Source: an uncultured Prochlorococcus sp. | GTDB taxonomy: Bacteria > Cyanobacteriota > Cyanobacteriia > PCC-6307 > Cyanobiaceae | Assembly: GCA_902618335.1 (NCBI GenBank) | Contig: CACNAI010000003.1 | Location: forward strand, 1 to 62,576 | Length of the DNA: 62,576 nt | Direction of reading: 5' to 3' | In this document: in pieces, positions 51,167 through 61,232 of the stretch | How the letters are laid out: each line of letters opens with the position of its first letter | Numbering within the stretch: the stretch's first letter is position 1 | Program-made: the position numbers and the translations under genes | The notes under the pieces: generated by a model | Seen by the model: the letters and a program-made list of their open reading frames with translations, nothing else | Databases searched by the model: none | Told to the model about the DNA's origin: nothing

Positions 51167-52515
51167 GCGTCACCAGTTATTGATAATTCATCTACCCATA
51201 TATGTGGAGAAATTCCACTTGTTGTTACTTCCTGGTTTGATTCGATATTTACTATATTCTTCAAAAGATATTTGAAATCTCCGGCTACAGTTGCAGATTC
51301 TATTGAGATTTTTTTACCGTTTTTATAGAGCCATCCATCAAATGGAAGAGAGAATGAACCTTGACTTGCTCTAACACCTGCGTGGATTGCGTTTAATTCT
51401 TCAATATAAACAAATTCTCCCTCATAAGTAGAGTAATCTAATGATGTTTTTAGATCTGAGTTTTCCTCTGATTTCTCAACTACTATCCAATCAGGAGATA
51501 CTGAGACTTTTGATCCTAGTCCAGCATGGCCTGTGGGGATTGTTTTAAATATTCTTGCAGTTGATTCAGAATGTATAAAATTTTTAAGTCTCCCTTTGTT
51601 AATTAAACATAGTCTTTTGGTAGGAGTTCCTTCTCCATCAAATGGTGATGAAGAAATATTCTTTTCGTGAAGACCATCATCATAAATATTAAGTGCTTCT
51701 GTAGATAGTTTCTCTCCAATAGAATTTTTATTAGATAAGCTAACTCCATCTAAAATGCTTCTAGCATTAAACATTGAACTAAATGCATTAATGATGGTTA
51801 AAAAAGACTCTGGGGAAAAACATATTAAATATTTATCAGTTTTAATAGATGAATAATTTAAATGAGAAATTGTTTTATTAGAAGCGTCTTTAATACACGA
51901 CTCTATATCTATATCTTCAACTCCATATCCAAGTTTTACAGAACCTGAGCTACGAGGTTTCTTATTTTTCTCTTCTGCCCTTGCATATAAATAAAGTGCT
52001 GCTTGACTTTTGGTATAACTCCGAAAGGCACCATCACTATTCGCATAAACTCTCTCATAAAAACTCTCAGATAGACCATTATACGGAACAGATTTTATGG
52101 ATTCATGGCTTTCTAATAGTTTTACTTCCGCTTCTCTTAAAAGAGTAAGTAATTTTTTTATTCCAACAGGATTTCTTTTTTTTGAGTCCTTAACTTCAAT
52201 AGGATCCTTGGCTAGTGGTGAGAATTCTGTTCTTTCATTCTTGTTGCCAAAATCAGATGCTATATTTGCTTGATTTAGAGCTTTTTGTATACCAGATTCA
52301 CTGATATCACTAGTTGTTGTAATACCAACTAAATTAGAATCGTTCCAAACTCTTATAGTTAAGATTTGCTTTTGTGATGCCTTAAGTTGTTTAGCCTCAC
52401 CTTTATCTACTTGCACAGAATAATCATTAGAGAAACTTGCACCATAATCCCATTTTTTAAGATTTAGAGAATCTGCAGCTTCAGAGATTTGAGTTGTTAT
52501 TTCTTTTGAATTCAT
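51163..52515 (-). CDS. pmbA: TldE/PmbA-family protein
   Basis: Adjacent to tldD; GVRASQGSFSLPFDGWLYKNGK. Confidence 0.85.
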   Translation of the reverse strand: MNSKEITTQISEAADSLNLKKWDYGASFSNDYSVQVDKGEAKQLKASQKQILTIRVWNDSNLVGITTTSDISESGIQKALNQANIASDFGNKNERTEFSPLAKDPIEVKDSKKRNPVGIKKLLTLLREAEVKLLESHESIKSVPYNGLSESFYERVYANSDGAFRSYTKSQAALYLYARAEEKNKKPRSSGSVKLGYGVEDIDIESCIKDASNKTISHLNYSSIKTDKYLICFSPESFLTIINAFSSMFNARSILDGVSLSNKNSIGEKLSTEALNIYDDGLHEKNISSSPFDGEGTPTKRLCLINKGRLKNFIHSESTARIFKTIPTGHAGLGSKVSVSPDWIVVEKSEENSDLKTSLDYSTYEGEFVYIEELNAIHAGVRASQGSFSLPFDGWLYKNGKKISIESATVAGDFKYLLKNIVNIESNQEVTTSGISPHIWVDELSITGDA

Positions 52516-52518
52516 ATC

Positions 52519-53943
52519 CTATCTTCCGCCGACAGTGATTGAATCAACCTTAATATGAGGTTGGCCAACAGTTACGTTGACACTTCCACTGATGGATCCA
52601 CAGAATCCAGGAGCTAATTCGAGGTCATTCCCGCACATAGATATTTTTGGCATAACTTCTTTAGCCTCGCCAATCAAAGTTGCTCCCTTTACTGGATTAG
52701 TTAATTTTCCATTTTTAATAAGATATCCTTCTTCTACTGCAAAATTAAATTGTCCTGTAGCACCTACACTGCCACCACCCATTGATTTGCAGTAAAGACC
52801 ATCACTAATACTATTGATTAAATCCTCTTTCGAGTGCTCACCTTTAGCTATATAGGTATTTCTCATTCGCGAAGCTGCAGCAAAAGAATAATTTTGTCTT
52901 CTTCCACTTCCTGTTCTTTTATGGCCAGTTCTTAATTCACCTGCTCTGTCGGATATGAATTTTTTTAAAATTCCATTTTTTATAAGAACTGATTTTTCGG
53001 GTTCCATACCTTCATCATCTACAGATAATGAACCAAAGGATCCTTCTGAAATTCCTTCATCTATTGCTGTTACAGATTCATGTGCAATTTTTTTATTTAA
53101 TTTATTCTCAAATGGTGTTGTCCCTCTCTCTATTTGAGTAGTTTCTAGTAAATGTCCACAGGCTTCGTGAAATATAACGCCACCAAATTTATTAGCCAAT
53201 ATAACTGGCATTTGTCCGGCATCAACGTAATCTGCATACAACATATTCATTGAACTTTCAAACACATCATTAGCTGCTTTTTCGTGATCCCATATTCTGA
53301 ATTCATTAGGCATTCCTGAGGATCCAAATCTTCTACTTCCACTAGATCTATATTGAGCATCATTAGCAATTACATTAAGCCCAACTGTTTGATGCAACCT
53401 AATATCAGAGGCATAGGTCCCATCGCTGGAGGCTATGATTACTTCTTGCAGATTTCTTGAGTAACTCCCTTTTCTAGTTATTACTTTATTATTTTTTTTA
53501 AGAGACTTTGTGCTGACTAATAGTTTTTCACTTATCTCATGAATCGATGGAACTTCGTCAATCCACGTTTTCTTGGCTAAACCATAGTCCCTAAGTTTAT
53601 TTAATCCGTTAAATACTTTTCTATTTCTGTTATCTCTAATGTCTAACATCTCGATAGCTTGAGATACAGATCTCATCAAGCCCTCTTTTGTTAAATCGTT
53701 TGTACTTACAAATCCATCCTTTTTGTTTTTGAAGATTCTAATCCCAGCTCCCCTTCCAAATGATGGACTTACACTTGTAATAAAATCCTCTTCAGCTAGT
53801 ACGCTTGAGTTGTCAGTATTCTCTATAAATATTTCTACAAAATCGGCTCCAAGACTTATGCCATAGAAAATAATTTCTTCTAAAAAATCTTTATTGCAAC
53901 TACCAAAAACGATTTGATTTAATTTGATTTGTGAAGAAAGCAT
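52519..53943 (-). CDS. tldD: TldD-family metalloprotease
   Basis: GGVIFHEACGHLLETTQ (HExxxH) motif intact. Confidence 0.92.
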   Translation of the reverse strand: MLSSQIKLNQIVFGSCNKDFLEEIIFYGISLGADFVEIFIENTDNSSVLAEEDFITSVSPSFGRGAGIRIFKNKKDGFVSTNDLTKEGLMRSVSQAIEMLDIRDNRNRKVFNGLNKLRDYGLAKKTWIDEVPSIHEISEKLLVSTKSLKKNNKVITRKGSYSRNLQEVIIASSDGTYASDIRLHQTVGLNVIANDAQYRSSGSRRFGSSGMPNEFRIWDHEKAANDVFESSMNMLYADYVDAGQMPVILANKFGGVIFHEACGHLLETTQIERGTTPFENKLNKKIAHESVTAIDEGISEGSFGSLSVDDEGMEPEKSVLIKNGILKKFISDRAGELRTGHKRTGSGRRQNYSFAAASRMRNTYIAKGEHSKEDLINSISDGLYCKSMGGGSVGATGQFNFAVEEGYLIKNGKLTNPVKGATLIGEAKEVMPKISMCGNDLELAPGFCGSISGSVNVTVGQPHIKVDSITVGGR

Positions 53944-53974
53944 ATGAGTCTATAAATCTTCTCTATACACAAGA

Positions 53975-55147
53975 TTATCTAATCGAAGGTTGGAAATCTT
54001 TGCTATCAAGAGGTTTTAATAAGTATAGTCTTAATAACTGGTAACCGTTTGATAAATATTTAGGTAATTTTTTAAAAGTTTTTGATATTTTATTTCCATC
54101 ACTTTTTGCAATATCGGAAAGAACCTTATTATTGTCGACTATTTTATCTAATCTTCCGTAAAAAGATTTATCATAAACGTCTAGTACGACAGGAAAAACT
54201 CTTGCAGAAGTTTCGTTTGTTTTATTAATAACATATTGGTCGTAATCTTTAGCATCCAATCCTAAAGAAGTGTAGAAATCTTTTTTGATTCCCAAATCCC
54301 TTGCATACATAGTTGCAAATACAGCAAGTAAGAAAAACCTTGACCACAACTTAGATGTTAATGGAAGATTGTTCAAAAAGTATCTAAATCTATGGAAATA
54401 GTCAAATAGTGGATGTGTAAAGGTGGAGCCTCCAATGGTAATTTTTTGACTTAACGATTTAACAGTTCGAGGTTGTGCTTTCATTAATGCGTCAAAGAAA
54501 TCACCGTGTCTATTTTCATCTTGACACCAATTCTCAAAGTAATTAAATAGTGGAAAAATCTTGCTATCTGGATTTTTTTCGAGATGTCTATAGATTGCTA
54601 TGTATCTCCAATAGCCTATTTTTTCAGATAAATAGGTAGCATAAAAAATACTCCTTGGTGGAAAATAAGTATAATCTTTATTTGCCGTTAAAAAACCTAA
54701 ATCTAACTGTAACCCGAAGTCACTCATTGATTTATTCAAGAAACCTGCATGTCTAGCTTCGTCTCTAGCCATATGAGCAAAACATTCTGCTAGAAGGGGG
54801 TTTTTGTCCTTAATCCTTCTGCTAAGCTCTTTGTAAAGTAAAAAACCTGAGAATTCAGAGGTACAACTTCCCTCAAGAAAATCAATAAAAAGCTCTCTTG
54901 TCTCAGGATCTAATTTTTCTGCAGCTCCTTCAAATTCACTATTTCTTACAAAGTGATGTCTGTTGTAATCTTTCCTAAATTCCTCACATATAGCTTCTAA
55001 TTCCTCTTCGTTTATTGATAAATCCATATTTTCCATTGCTTCAAAGTCTGTTGTATAGAATCTTGGAGACAATATTGTTTCTTTTGCTGGTACTTTTCCA
55101 TTGTTAAGATCTTTTTTATTTTTTGATTCAACAGTTGATTGAGTCAT
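53975..55147 (-). CDS. acsF: Mg-protoporphyrin IX monomethyl ester (oxidative) cyclase
   Basis: 390 aa; [16 protein letters not shown] and ENRHGDFF diiron motifs. Confidence 0.97.
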   Translation of the reverse strand: MTQSTVESKNKKDLNNGKVPAKETILSPRFYTTDFEAMENMDLSINEEELEAICEEFRKDYNRHHFVRNSEFEGAAEKLDPETRELFIDFLEGSCTSEFSGFLLYKELSRRIKDKNPLLAECFAHMARDEARHAGFLNKSMSDFGLQLDLGFLTANKDYTYFPPRSIFYATYLSEKIGYWRYIAIYRHLEKNPDSKIFPLFNYFENWCQDENRHGDFFDALMKAQPRTVKSLSQKITIGGSTFTHPLFDYFHRFRYFLNNLPLTSKLWSRFFLLAVFATMYARDLGIKKDFYTSLGLDAKDYDQYVINKTNETSARVFPVVLDVYDKSFYGRLDKIVDNNKVLSDIAKSDGNKISKTFKKLPKYLSNGYQLLRLYLLKPLDSKDFQPSIR

Positions 55148-55227
55148 CTTTTATTTAACTTGTTAATACTATTATTTACTATGATTCGTATTTTCGAGGG
55201 AAAAGTTAACTTGGTGTTATTGTTTGT

Positions 55228-55806
55228 CTAATTAACTCCTATTAACTTTTGTCCATTCAATCTTTGAAGTACTCTTGAAATAATTAATTTAAGTGTAATT
55301 CTTTTTTCGTCAATAAGAAAAGATTCAATGATGCTTGGTTTTTGATTAGGCTTGGATAAAGAAATACTCTTTAATGAACTAATGTCATCTTTTTCAAAAG
55401 ATAGCCAGAAGTTACATGTATTTTTAATTTCACAATTTATTACCCAACATTTGTCACCAGCAATAGGTCTAGTGGTATTTGTAAGATTAATATTGTTTAT
55501 TTCTAATCCTCTTTGATTTACTTCCTCTATTAAGGCAGGTATTAAATGAATGTTGATAAATTCTTCGAAAGGCTTTTTCTCTATTGGGAGTTCTTTTTTT
55601 GGTTTAGAAATAGTTTTAGTAGTTGAATCATTTTCATTTTTGATTTCAACTTTAGGAGCAGAATTTATTTGAGGTTTAGCATTATTCGCATCAATATTGT
55701 TATCTTTTTCTGATGAAATATTTTTTATTACTTCGGATTTACTTTTATCGGAGTTGTCAGATATTTCACTACTAACTTCATCATTTAGCTCTAAATTTTC
55801 TTCCAT
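55228..55806 (-). CDS. DUF2996-like protein
   Basis: KPFEEFINIHLIPALIEEVNQRG…VINCEIKNTCNFWLSF. Confidence 0.72.
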   Translation of the reverse strand: MEENLELNDEVSSEISDNSDKSKSEVIKNISSEKDNNIDANNAKPQINSAPKVEIKNENDSTTKTISKPKKELPIEKKPFEEFINIHLIPALIEEVNQRGLEINNINLTNTTRPIAGDKCWVINCEIKNTCNFWLSFEKDDISSLKSISLSKPNQKPSIIESFLIDEKRITLKLIISRVLQRLNGQKLIGVN

Positions 55807-55875
55807 AAAAAATGACTATTTAGAGACATTATAAATTAAAAAAACCATTTTATATAATTTAAATTATCTTTATTT

Positions 55876-56334
55876 CTACCAATCATTATTCTCATTATCC
55901 CAGTCATCATTGTTGAAAGGAATATTTGAATAATTTTGATCTCTCCGCAAATTATTTTCTTCTGTATTTTTAACTACTCTATAATTAACAGATATTGTTG
56001 GTTGAGCATCTCTAATATCCCTTTGTGGTGGCATCTCAACATTAGATTTAATATCTTCAGTATTATCTAGAGGTTCATTATTATCTATAGGTTCATTATT
56101 TTCTTCTAAATTTTCAAAGTTATTTTTTTTATAACTAATAGTTGTATTTAATAACGAGCTTATAAATAAACCAGAAAAAAATGAAATGCTGATCAATTTA
56201 CCTATACTTACTTCTCTGACAGTCCATTTAAAGTATTTAAATGAGGTTTTATGATTGTTATTTATAAATAACATTGTTTGAAGAATTATTATTAAAAAAA
56301 AGGTTAATAATAAAAAATTTTTTTTTAAATTCAT
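55876..56334 (-). CDS. Hypothetical membrane protein with acidic/Asn-rich tail
   Basis: Two TM segments, ENNEPIDNNEPLDNTED internal repeat. Confidence 0.6.
   Translation of the reverse strand: MNLKKNFLLLTFFLIIILQTMLFINNNHKTSFKYFKWTVREVSIGKLISISFFSGLFISSLLNTTISYKKNNFENLEENNEPIDNNEPLDNTEDIKSNVEMPPQRDIRDAQPTISVNYRVVKNTEENNLRRDQNYSNIPFNNDDWDNENNDW
56063..56098 (-). repeat. 18-bp imperfect tandem duplication (TTATCTAGAGGTTCATTA / TTATCTATAGGTTCATTA)
   Basis: Seen directly; encodes NEPIDNNEPLDN. Confidence 0.8.
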
Positions 56335-56402
56335 TCTAAAAAGTAGTATTCATTTCATTTATTTGGGTTTAATATTTCCATAATATATACTTGAGAATTT
56401 AT

Positions 56403-58625
56403 TTAATTTAACTCTAAATCAATTTGATATTTGAGAATATCAACTTTTATAATTTTTACTTCTATTTTATCTCCAATTTTATATGATTTCTTAGACTTCC
56501 TTCCAATTAATAAATTTTGTCTTGACCTGTATTCATACCAATCATTATTAAGAGTGCTGACATGAACTAAACCTTCTACATTTAATTCTGATATCTCAAC
56601 AAAAAAACCATAACTTTGAACTGACAAAATAAAGCCACTATATGTATTGCCTAATAATTCTTCAGCCTTCCTTACTTTCTTAATACTTATCATATTAGAT
56701 TTATATTGCTTAACTTTGTATTTATATTCATTGATTTTGTCTATTACAAACTTGTTAAATAAAGTATCTATATTCTTGGAAATTGAGGAATTAAATATAT
56801 CCCAATTTACAAATTCCAAAGATTTACTTTCCGCTATATCTATTTCATTAATATTATTTTTTTTTGATTTTTTCCCATTTATTATCATATTAAAAATACA
56901 GTATTGGTTTATAAGATTAATGAAGTCATAGCAAGGAATTGTCCACGGAGAAATAAATAGTTTTTCTGGTTCATCATTATTTGAAACTTTAGAGATCAGG
57001 CTTATTTCATTTTCCTTTAATTCATTAATTATGAGTTTATATAAGATTCTTCTTTTATTATCTTCGCTGCATAACTTAATTACTTGATTAAATGGTAAAT
57101 TGCCATCTTCATTTAGCTGAATATCACTATCGATAAATTCTGAATATTTGATGATTTCATTAGCGTTAATATCATCTAATCCCTTAATGATATATCCTGC
57201 ACTTTTTAATCCAAATTGATTTGAATGCTTGAACCATATTAAATTCGCTTCATGTATTATAGGTGAAAGGTATGTTTGGCAATCTTCTTTATTTAGTGGC
57301 TCAAAGTATCCTTTTGAATTTTCAGCTGGATTGTGAATATAAAATTCATTTAATGACTCTATTTTATTAAGTAGCGATGGAATTTCAAATTTACCTTCCA
57401 AGAGATGTCTTTGCCTGAATAAACTTGAAATTTCGAGTATTTTATCTAAATCATCGATATATTCTTTTATAGGTTTTAATAACCTTGAGGTTATTCTAGT
57501 TTTACTTTTTCTAGATAAAAGCGCGTCAGTATGATCACTTCCAACAATAAGGGAGCATTTTACTAAAGTAAGATGAAATGACCATTCAGTTATTTCATTT
57601 TCACTATTTAAATGCAAACAAAGGCTTATTGCTTCATTCTTTTTGCCTAATTTAAACTCAGAATCATTTCTTATGGCCTCGCTTAGGTAGTCTTGCCAAT
57701 TATTTAAAAAAGGTAATGATTCAAGACCATTAAAGAACATTTCTAAGGATTTTTTACTATTTAGTTCTATTCTTTCTGCAATATTATTTGTATGTAACCA
57801 TAATTTAGTACTTTTATTTTTTTCCTTCTCTATTTGAATCATTGGGAGCATTGGAGAATTTTCAGCAGCCCAACTTTTGAACAAATAAGAATTTTTATTT
57901 GACAAATCTATTCTTTCTCTTTTTTCGATCTTTTTAGATTCAATAAGATTTTGATTGCCTAAGTTGAAGAGATTGCTTTTAGATAAGACAAAATCTGTAT
58001 CTAATTCCTCATTATTACTTAGTGGTAGTTCTTGTATAACATGACCTAATCCTTCGTCTTGACCGATGGGAAATCTGTCAATCTCAACTTTAACTATATT
58101 CTTATTTTCTGGGTTATAGGTGTATTTCTTATCCTCTTTAGGTAATTTTATTTTAGATAGAATCCTATCATCTATAGGTACGGCATATATATCATCTTCT
58201 ATTATTTCAACTTTAGAAAGAAGTATTTGATTTGATCTTTCAAGAATACAATCAACTATTCCCTCTGGTGATCTTCTTCTATAACCCTCTTTTATTATTC
58301 TTACTAAAACTTTATCTCCATTCCATGCATAATTAAGTAGATTTTCTTTAATGTATATATCTTCTTTATTTTTTTCTCTTACGGCAAAGCAATATCCTTT
58401 GCTACTACACCTTATTTTAGCGACAATGTGATCACTAACATTTATGCAGGTATATTCATTTTCTTCGTTTTTATTTATTATTTCAAGTTTTTCAAGAGCC
58501 GTTAAAGCAATATCTAATTTATCCTTATCAGATTTTTTTGTTATTTTTAATGATCTGCATAATTTTTTATATTCTAATCCTTCTGACTGATTCAAATTAT
58601 CAATTATCGATGATGTTGTGAACAT
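56403..58625 (-). CDS. RNB-family exoribonuclease-like protein with C-terminal S1 domain; catalytic Asp cluster apparently absent
   Basis: RNB-like overall layout; S1-like GNTYSGFILSVQSYGFFVEISELNVEGLVHVSTL. Confidence 0.8.
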   Translation of the reverse strand: MFTTSSIIDNLNQSEGLEYKKLCRSLKITKKSDKDKLDIALTALEKLEIINKNEENEYTCINVSDHIVAKIRCSSKGYCFAVREKNKEDIYIKENLLNYAWNGDKVLVRIIKEGYRRRSPEGIVDCILERSNQILLSKVEIIEDDIYAVPIDDRILSKIKLPKEDKKYTYNPENKNIVKVEIDRFPIGQDEGLGHVIQELPLSNNEELDTDFVLSKSNLFNLGNQNLIESKKIEKRERIDLSNKNSYLFKSWAAENSPMLPMIQIEKEKNKSTKLWLHTNNIAERIELNSKKSLEMFFNGLESLPFLNNWQDYLSEAIRNDSEFKLGKKNEAISLCLHLNSENEITEWSFHLTLVKCSLIVGSDHTDALLSRKSKTRITSRLLKPIKEYIDDLDKILEISSLFRQRHLLEGKFEIPSLLNKIESLNEFYIHNPAENSKGYFEPLNKEDCQTYLSPIIHEANLIWFKHSNQFGLKSAGYIIKGLDDINANEIIKYSEFIDSDIQLNEDGNLPFNQVIKLCSEDNKRRILYKLIINELKENEISLISKVSNNDEPEKLFISPWTIPCYDFINLINQYCIFNMIINGKKSKKNNINEIDIAESKSLEFVNWDIFNSSISKNIDTLFNKFVIDKINEYKYKVKQYKSNMISIKKVRKAEELLGNTYSGFILSVQSYGFFVEISELNVEGLVHVSTLNNDWYEYRSRQNLLIGRKSKKSYKIGDKIEVKIIKVDILKYQIDLELN

Positions 58626-58696
58626 GGTTTGAAGGAATGATTATAAATTTATTTGGTTATATACTTCATTATTACACCTTTTATCCAAGCTTAAAA

Positions 58697-59008
58697 CTAA
58701 TTATTTTCGTTACCGTTTTTTCCTTCTTCTTTGATAGTAAATGAATTTATTAATAGTCTGGTACCAATAATCAAAAATGTTATTGAGGCTATTGATTTAA
58801 GAACTACTCCGGGTAAAAAACTTGAAATAGAACCACCTGTCAGAGCTCCTAGTAAACTTGCAAAAACAAGTGCAGAAGAAGATCCTAAAAAAACTGCCCA
58901 TGGTTTATTTGAAGTGCCGCTTATAGTTAATGTAGCTAGTTGGGTTTTGTCACCTAATTCAGCTACAAATACGGCTATAAAGGTGGATATCAATAAACTT
59001 AAAACCAT
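58697..59008 (-). CDS. UPF0016 (TMEM165/Gdt1) half-size transporter subunit
   Basis: FVAELGDKTQLATL (ExGDK) motif. Confidence 0.9.
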   Translation of the reverse strand: MVLSLLISTFIAVFVAELGDKTQLATLTISGTSNKPWAVFLGSSSALVFASLLGALTGGSISSFLPGVVLKSIASITFLIIGTRLLINSFTIKEEGKNGNENN

Positions 59009-59335
59009 TTATAAATAATTTTTGAAAGTGTCATATGCTAAAAATACACTTATTACTATCATCAAAAATCCAGTAAACAAGGAAAATCTGCTTGGAGATA
59101 TTTTTTGGGATAACCATTTACCAATAAGAACCCCAACAACGCTTGAGCTTATTAAAGCTAAAGAACTTCCAAGAAAAACAATTATTGGCTTACCAGATTC
59201 AGCAGAAAGCATGAGAGTAGCTATCTGTGTTTTATCTCCGAGTTCAGCAATAAAAATCGTTGTAAAAGTCGTAATAAAAATAGATAAGAAACTTTTTTCA
59301 ATATTATTCTCTTTTTTTTCTAATCTACTATTCAT
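59009..59335 (-). CDS. UPF0016 (TMEM165/Gdt1) half-size transporter subunit
   Basis: FIAELGDKTQIATLML (ExGDK) motif. Confidence 0.9.
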   Translation of the reverse strand: MNSRLEKKENNIEKSFLSIFITTFTTIFIAELGDKTQIATLMLSAESGKPIIVFLGSSLALISSSVVGVLIGKWLSQKISPSRFSLFTGFLMIVISVFLAYDTFKNYL

Positions 59336-59679
59336 TTTCCTAACACTGCTTTTTTGAAGTTTTTCATCTCTTTACTTTCGTATCCATAATTTGATGAAAT
59401 ATGTTGTTTGCAACAATCTATCAGAAATTTATCACCTGCTTTGAAATATCCTTTAAATGCGGTTGAAAATTCACTTACACGGCAGAAATAAGGTCTACTT
59501 TCGTAAATTAAGCATTTTTTATTTTCTCTATCTAGATTTTTACACCAGCCATCTTCAGCAGTCATTGAATTTATTAAATCGATATCTTCTTTTTTAAGTT
59601 TGTTGGCTAGATCACTTCTTTCGTTCAAGTCGAATTTACAACAAGCCCCACAATTTGTTACACATGTCCATGATTTCAT
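59332..59679 (-). CDS. YkgJ-family cysteine cluster protein
   Basis: CVTNCGACCKFDL…WCKNLDRENKKCLIYESRPYFCR. Confidence 0.88.
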   Translation of the reverse strand: MKSWTCVTNCGACCKFDLNERSDLANKLKKEDIDLINSMTAEDGWCKNLDRENKKCLIYESRPYFCRVSEFSTAFKGYFKAGDKFLIDCCKQHISSNYGYESKEMKNFKKAVLGK

Positions 59680-59760
59680 AATTTAATTCAATCTTGTAAC
59701 GTATTAGTACAGTTCAATCATTTATTTGTAAAAATAGTATCACAAAACATAATCATTATC

Positions 59761-59838
59761 ATGGCAACACTTATTCCTTTAGCTGTAGTTGCGCTAGCAG
59801 GACCAGCAATAATAGCTCTTGTATTTTACCGTAAATAA
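59761..59838 (+). CDS. Tiny single-TM protein (25 aa; MATLIPLAVVALAGPAIIALVFYRK), Psb30/Ycf12-like
   Basis: Direct translation; AGPxIIxL…R pattern resembles Psb30; assignment tentative. Confidence 0.5.
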   Translation: MATLIPLAVVALAGPAIIALVFYRK

Positions 59839-59852
59839 AAAATAAATACTTT

Positions 59853-60617
59853 TTGGTGACTTATCTTGAGGGTGTTTATTGGGATTTAGACGGTACTATC
59901 GCAAATACTGAATTAGAGGCTCATTTACCTGCTTTTAATAATGCCTTTAAAGAACTAGGTATTGATTGGATTTGGGACATTAAAACATATATCGAGCTTT
60001 TGAAGATAAATGGAGGGAAAAATAGGTTAACTTACTATTCAAAATTGAATAATGATGATTTTTCAGATTCTTTTATTTACAAAATTCATGAAAGAAAACA
60101 GTTTCATTACTTAGAATCTATAAAAAAAAATTATGTTAATTTAAAAACTGGTGTTTTTAGGTTAATAAATGAATTACATAGAAAAAAAGTAAGACAATTT
60201 ATTGTTACTTCAAGTTCTAGAAGCCAAGTTAATTTACTCGTTGAATATCTTTTTAATGGCTTCAATCCTTTTGAGTTCATTATTTCAAGTGAGGACGTTG
60301 AATTAAAGAAACCAAATCCATTACCTTATTTAAAGGCAATTAAATTAAGTGGTATAGAAAAAAATAACTCAATAGTTTTCGAAGACTCTATTCCTGGATT
60401 GCAAGCTTCCCTAGCAGCTAACTTGCCTACAATTTTTGTTCCTTCTAATATCCCAATAGTTCTTGATGAAAATATTAAATTAAATTGTATTTTAGATTCC
60501 CTAGGCGATGAGGATAAAGTGGCAAATGTTGTTAGAGGCCCTAAACTAAAAAAATCTTACGTTGACTATAACTTCCTAAGTGATTATTTAATGACAGTGA
60601 GCGATGCAAAAAACTAA
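59853..60617 (+). CDS. HAD-superfamily hydrolase (CbbY-like)
   Basis: VYWDLDGTIANTE, TSSSR, LKKPNPLPYLKA, VFEDSIPGLQA. Confidence 0.92.
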   Translation: MVTYLEGVYWDLDGTIANTELEAHLPAFNNAFKELGIDWIWDIKTYIELLKINGGKNRLTYYSKLNNDDFSDSFIYKIHERKQFHYLESIKKNYVNLKTGVFRLINELHRKKVRQFIVTSSSRSQVNLLVEYLFNGFNPFEFIISSEDVELKKPNPLPYLKAIKLSGIEKNNSIVFEDSIPGLQASLAANLPTIFVPSNIPIVLDENIKLNCILDSLGDEDKVANVVRGPKLKKSYVDYNFLSDYLMTVSDAKN

Positions 60618-60930
60618 TTTTTCAAGGATTATCTATCAATTAAATAATTTATTATTTGGTTTTTTGAGTGATACTTGGAGGTCAAAATCTATTAGTCTAA
60701 TTTCTGTTTTGACAGGTTATTTTTTGTTCGCAAATTTTGCTACAAAATTTATATCTGAAGGTAAAAATGAGTTAATTATGGTTCCAATAATTATAATATT
60801 TATCGAAATTATTATAAGAATAAAGCCTTCATCAAGTTCAAAATTTTATGATCTATGGTCAGTAGTTGATAAATTAAGAATAGGTGCAATCTACGCTGTT
60901 ATACTTGAGGCATTTAAATTAGGATCTTAA
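60604..60930 (+). CDS. ycf20: Ycf20-family protein (DUF565)
   Basis: LNNLLFGFLSDTWRSKSISLISVLTGYFLFANF. Confidence 0.8.
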   Translation: MQKTNFSRIIYQLNNLLFGFLSDTWRSKSISLISVLTGYFLFANFATKFISEGKNELIMVPIIIIFIEIIIRIKPSSSSKFYDLWSVVDKLRIGAIYAVILEAFKLGS

Positions 60931-60933
60931 ATA

Positions 60934-61101
60934 CTATTCTTCTTCTTCTTCTATAGGGTAGACAAATCCTTGAGCTTTACCAGTTAAAACTGATTTACCT
61001 AAAGATATAGCTTTTTGAGCTGCTATTGCTGCTTTCCCTTTCCAGACAGCGTGCCTTTGGTTCCTTTTGCTCTTTGATTTTTTCTTCTTTGGTACAGCCA
61101 T
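60934..61101 (-). CDS. rpmF: 50S ribosomal protein L32 (55 aa)
   Basis: Translation [55 protein letters not shown]. Confidence 0.96.
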   Translation of the reverse strand: MAVPKKKKSKSKRNQRHAVWKGKAAIAAQKAISLGKSVLTGKAQGFVYPIEEEEE

Positions 61102-61232
61102 TCTGTTTCTTTATTTCCATATTATAATATAACCTTTAACTGGTTATCTCCAAAACTTTTGACTATATTTTGTTTATATACGTCAATTTTTTAAATAAGC
61201 ATATATGCTTTATTAATCACTTATAAAGATTA

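Noticed and set aside
52577-53137. Plus ORFs inside tldD
   Set aside because: Antisense shadows
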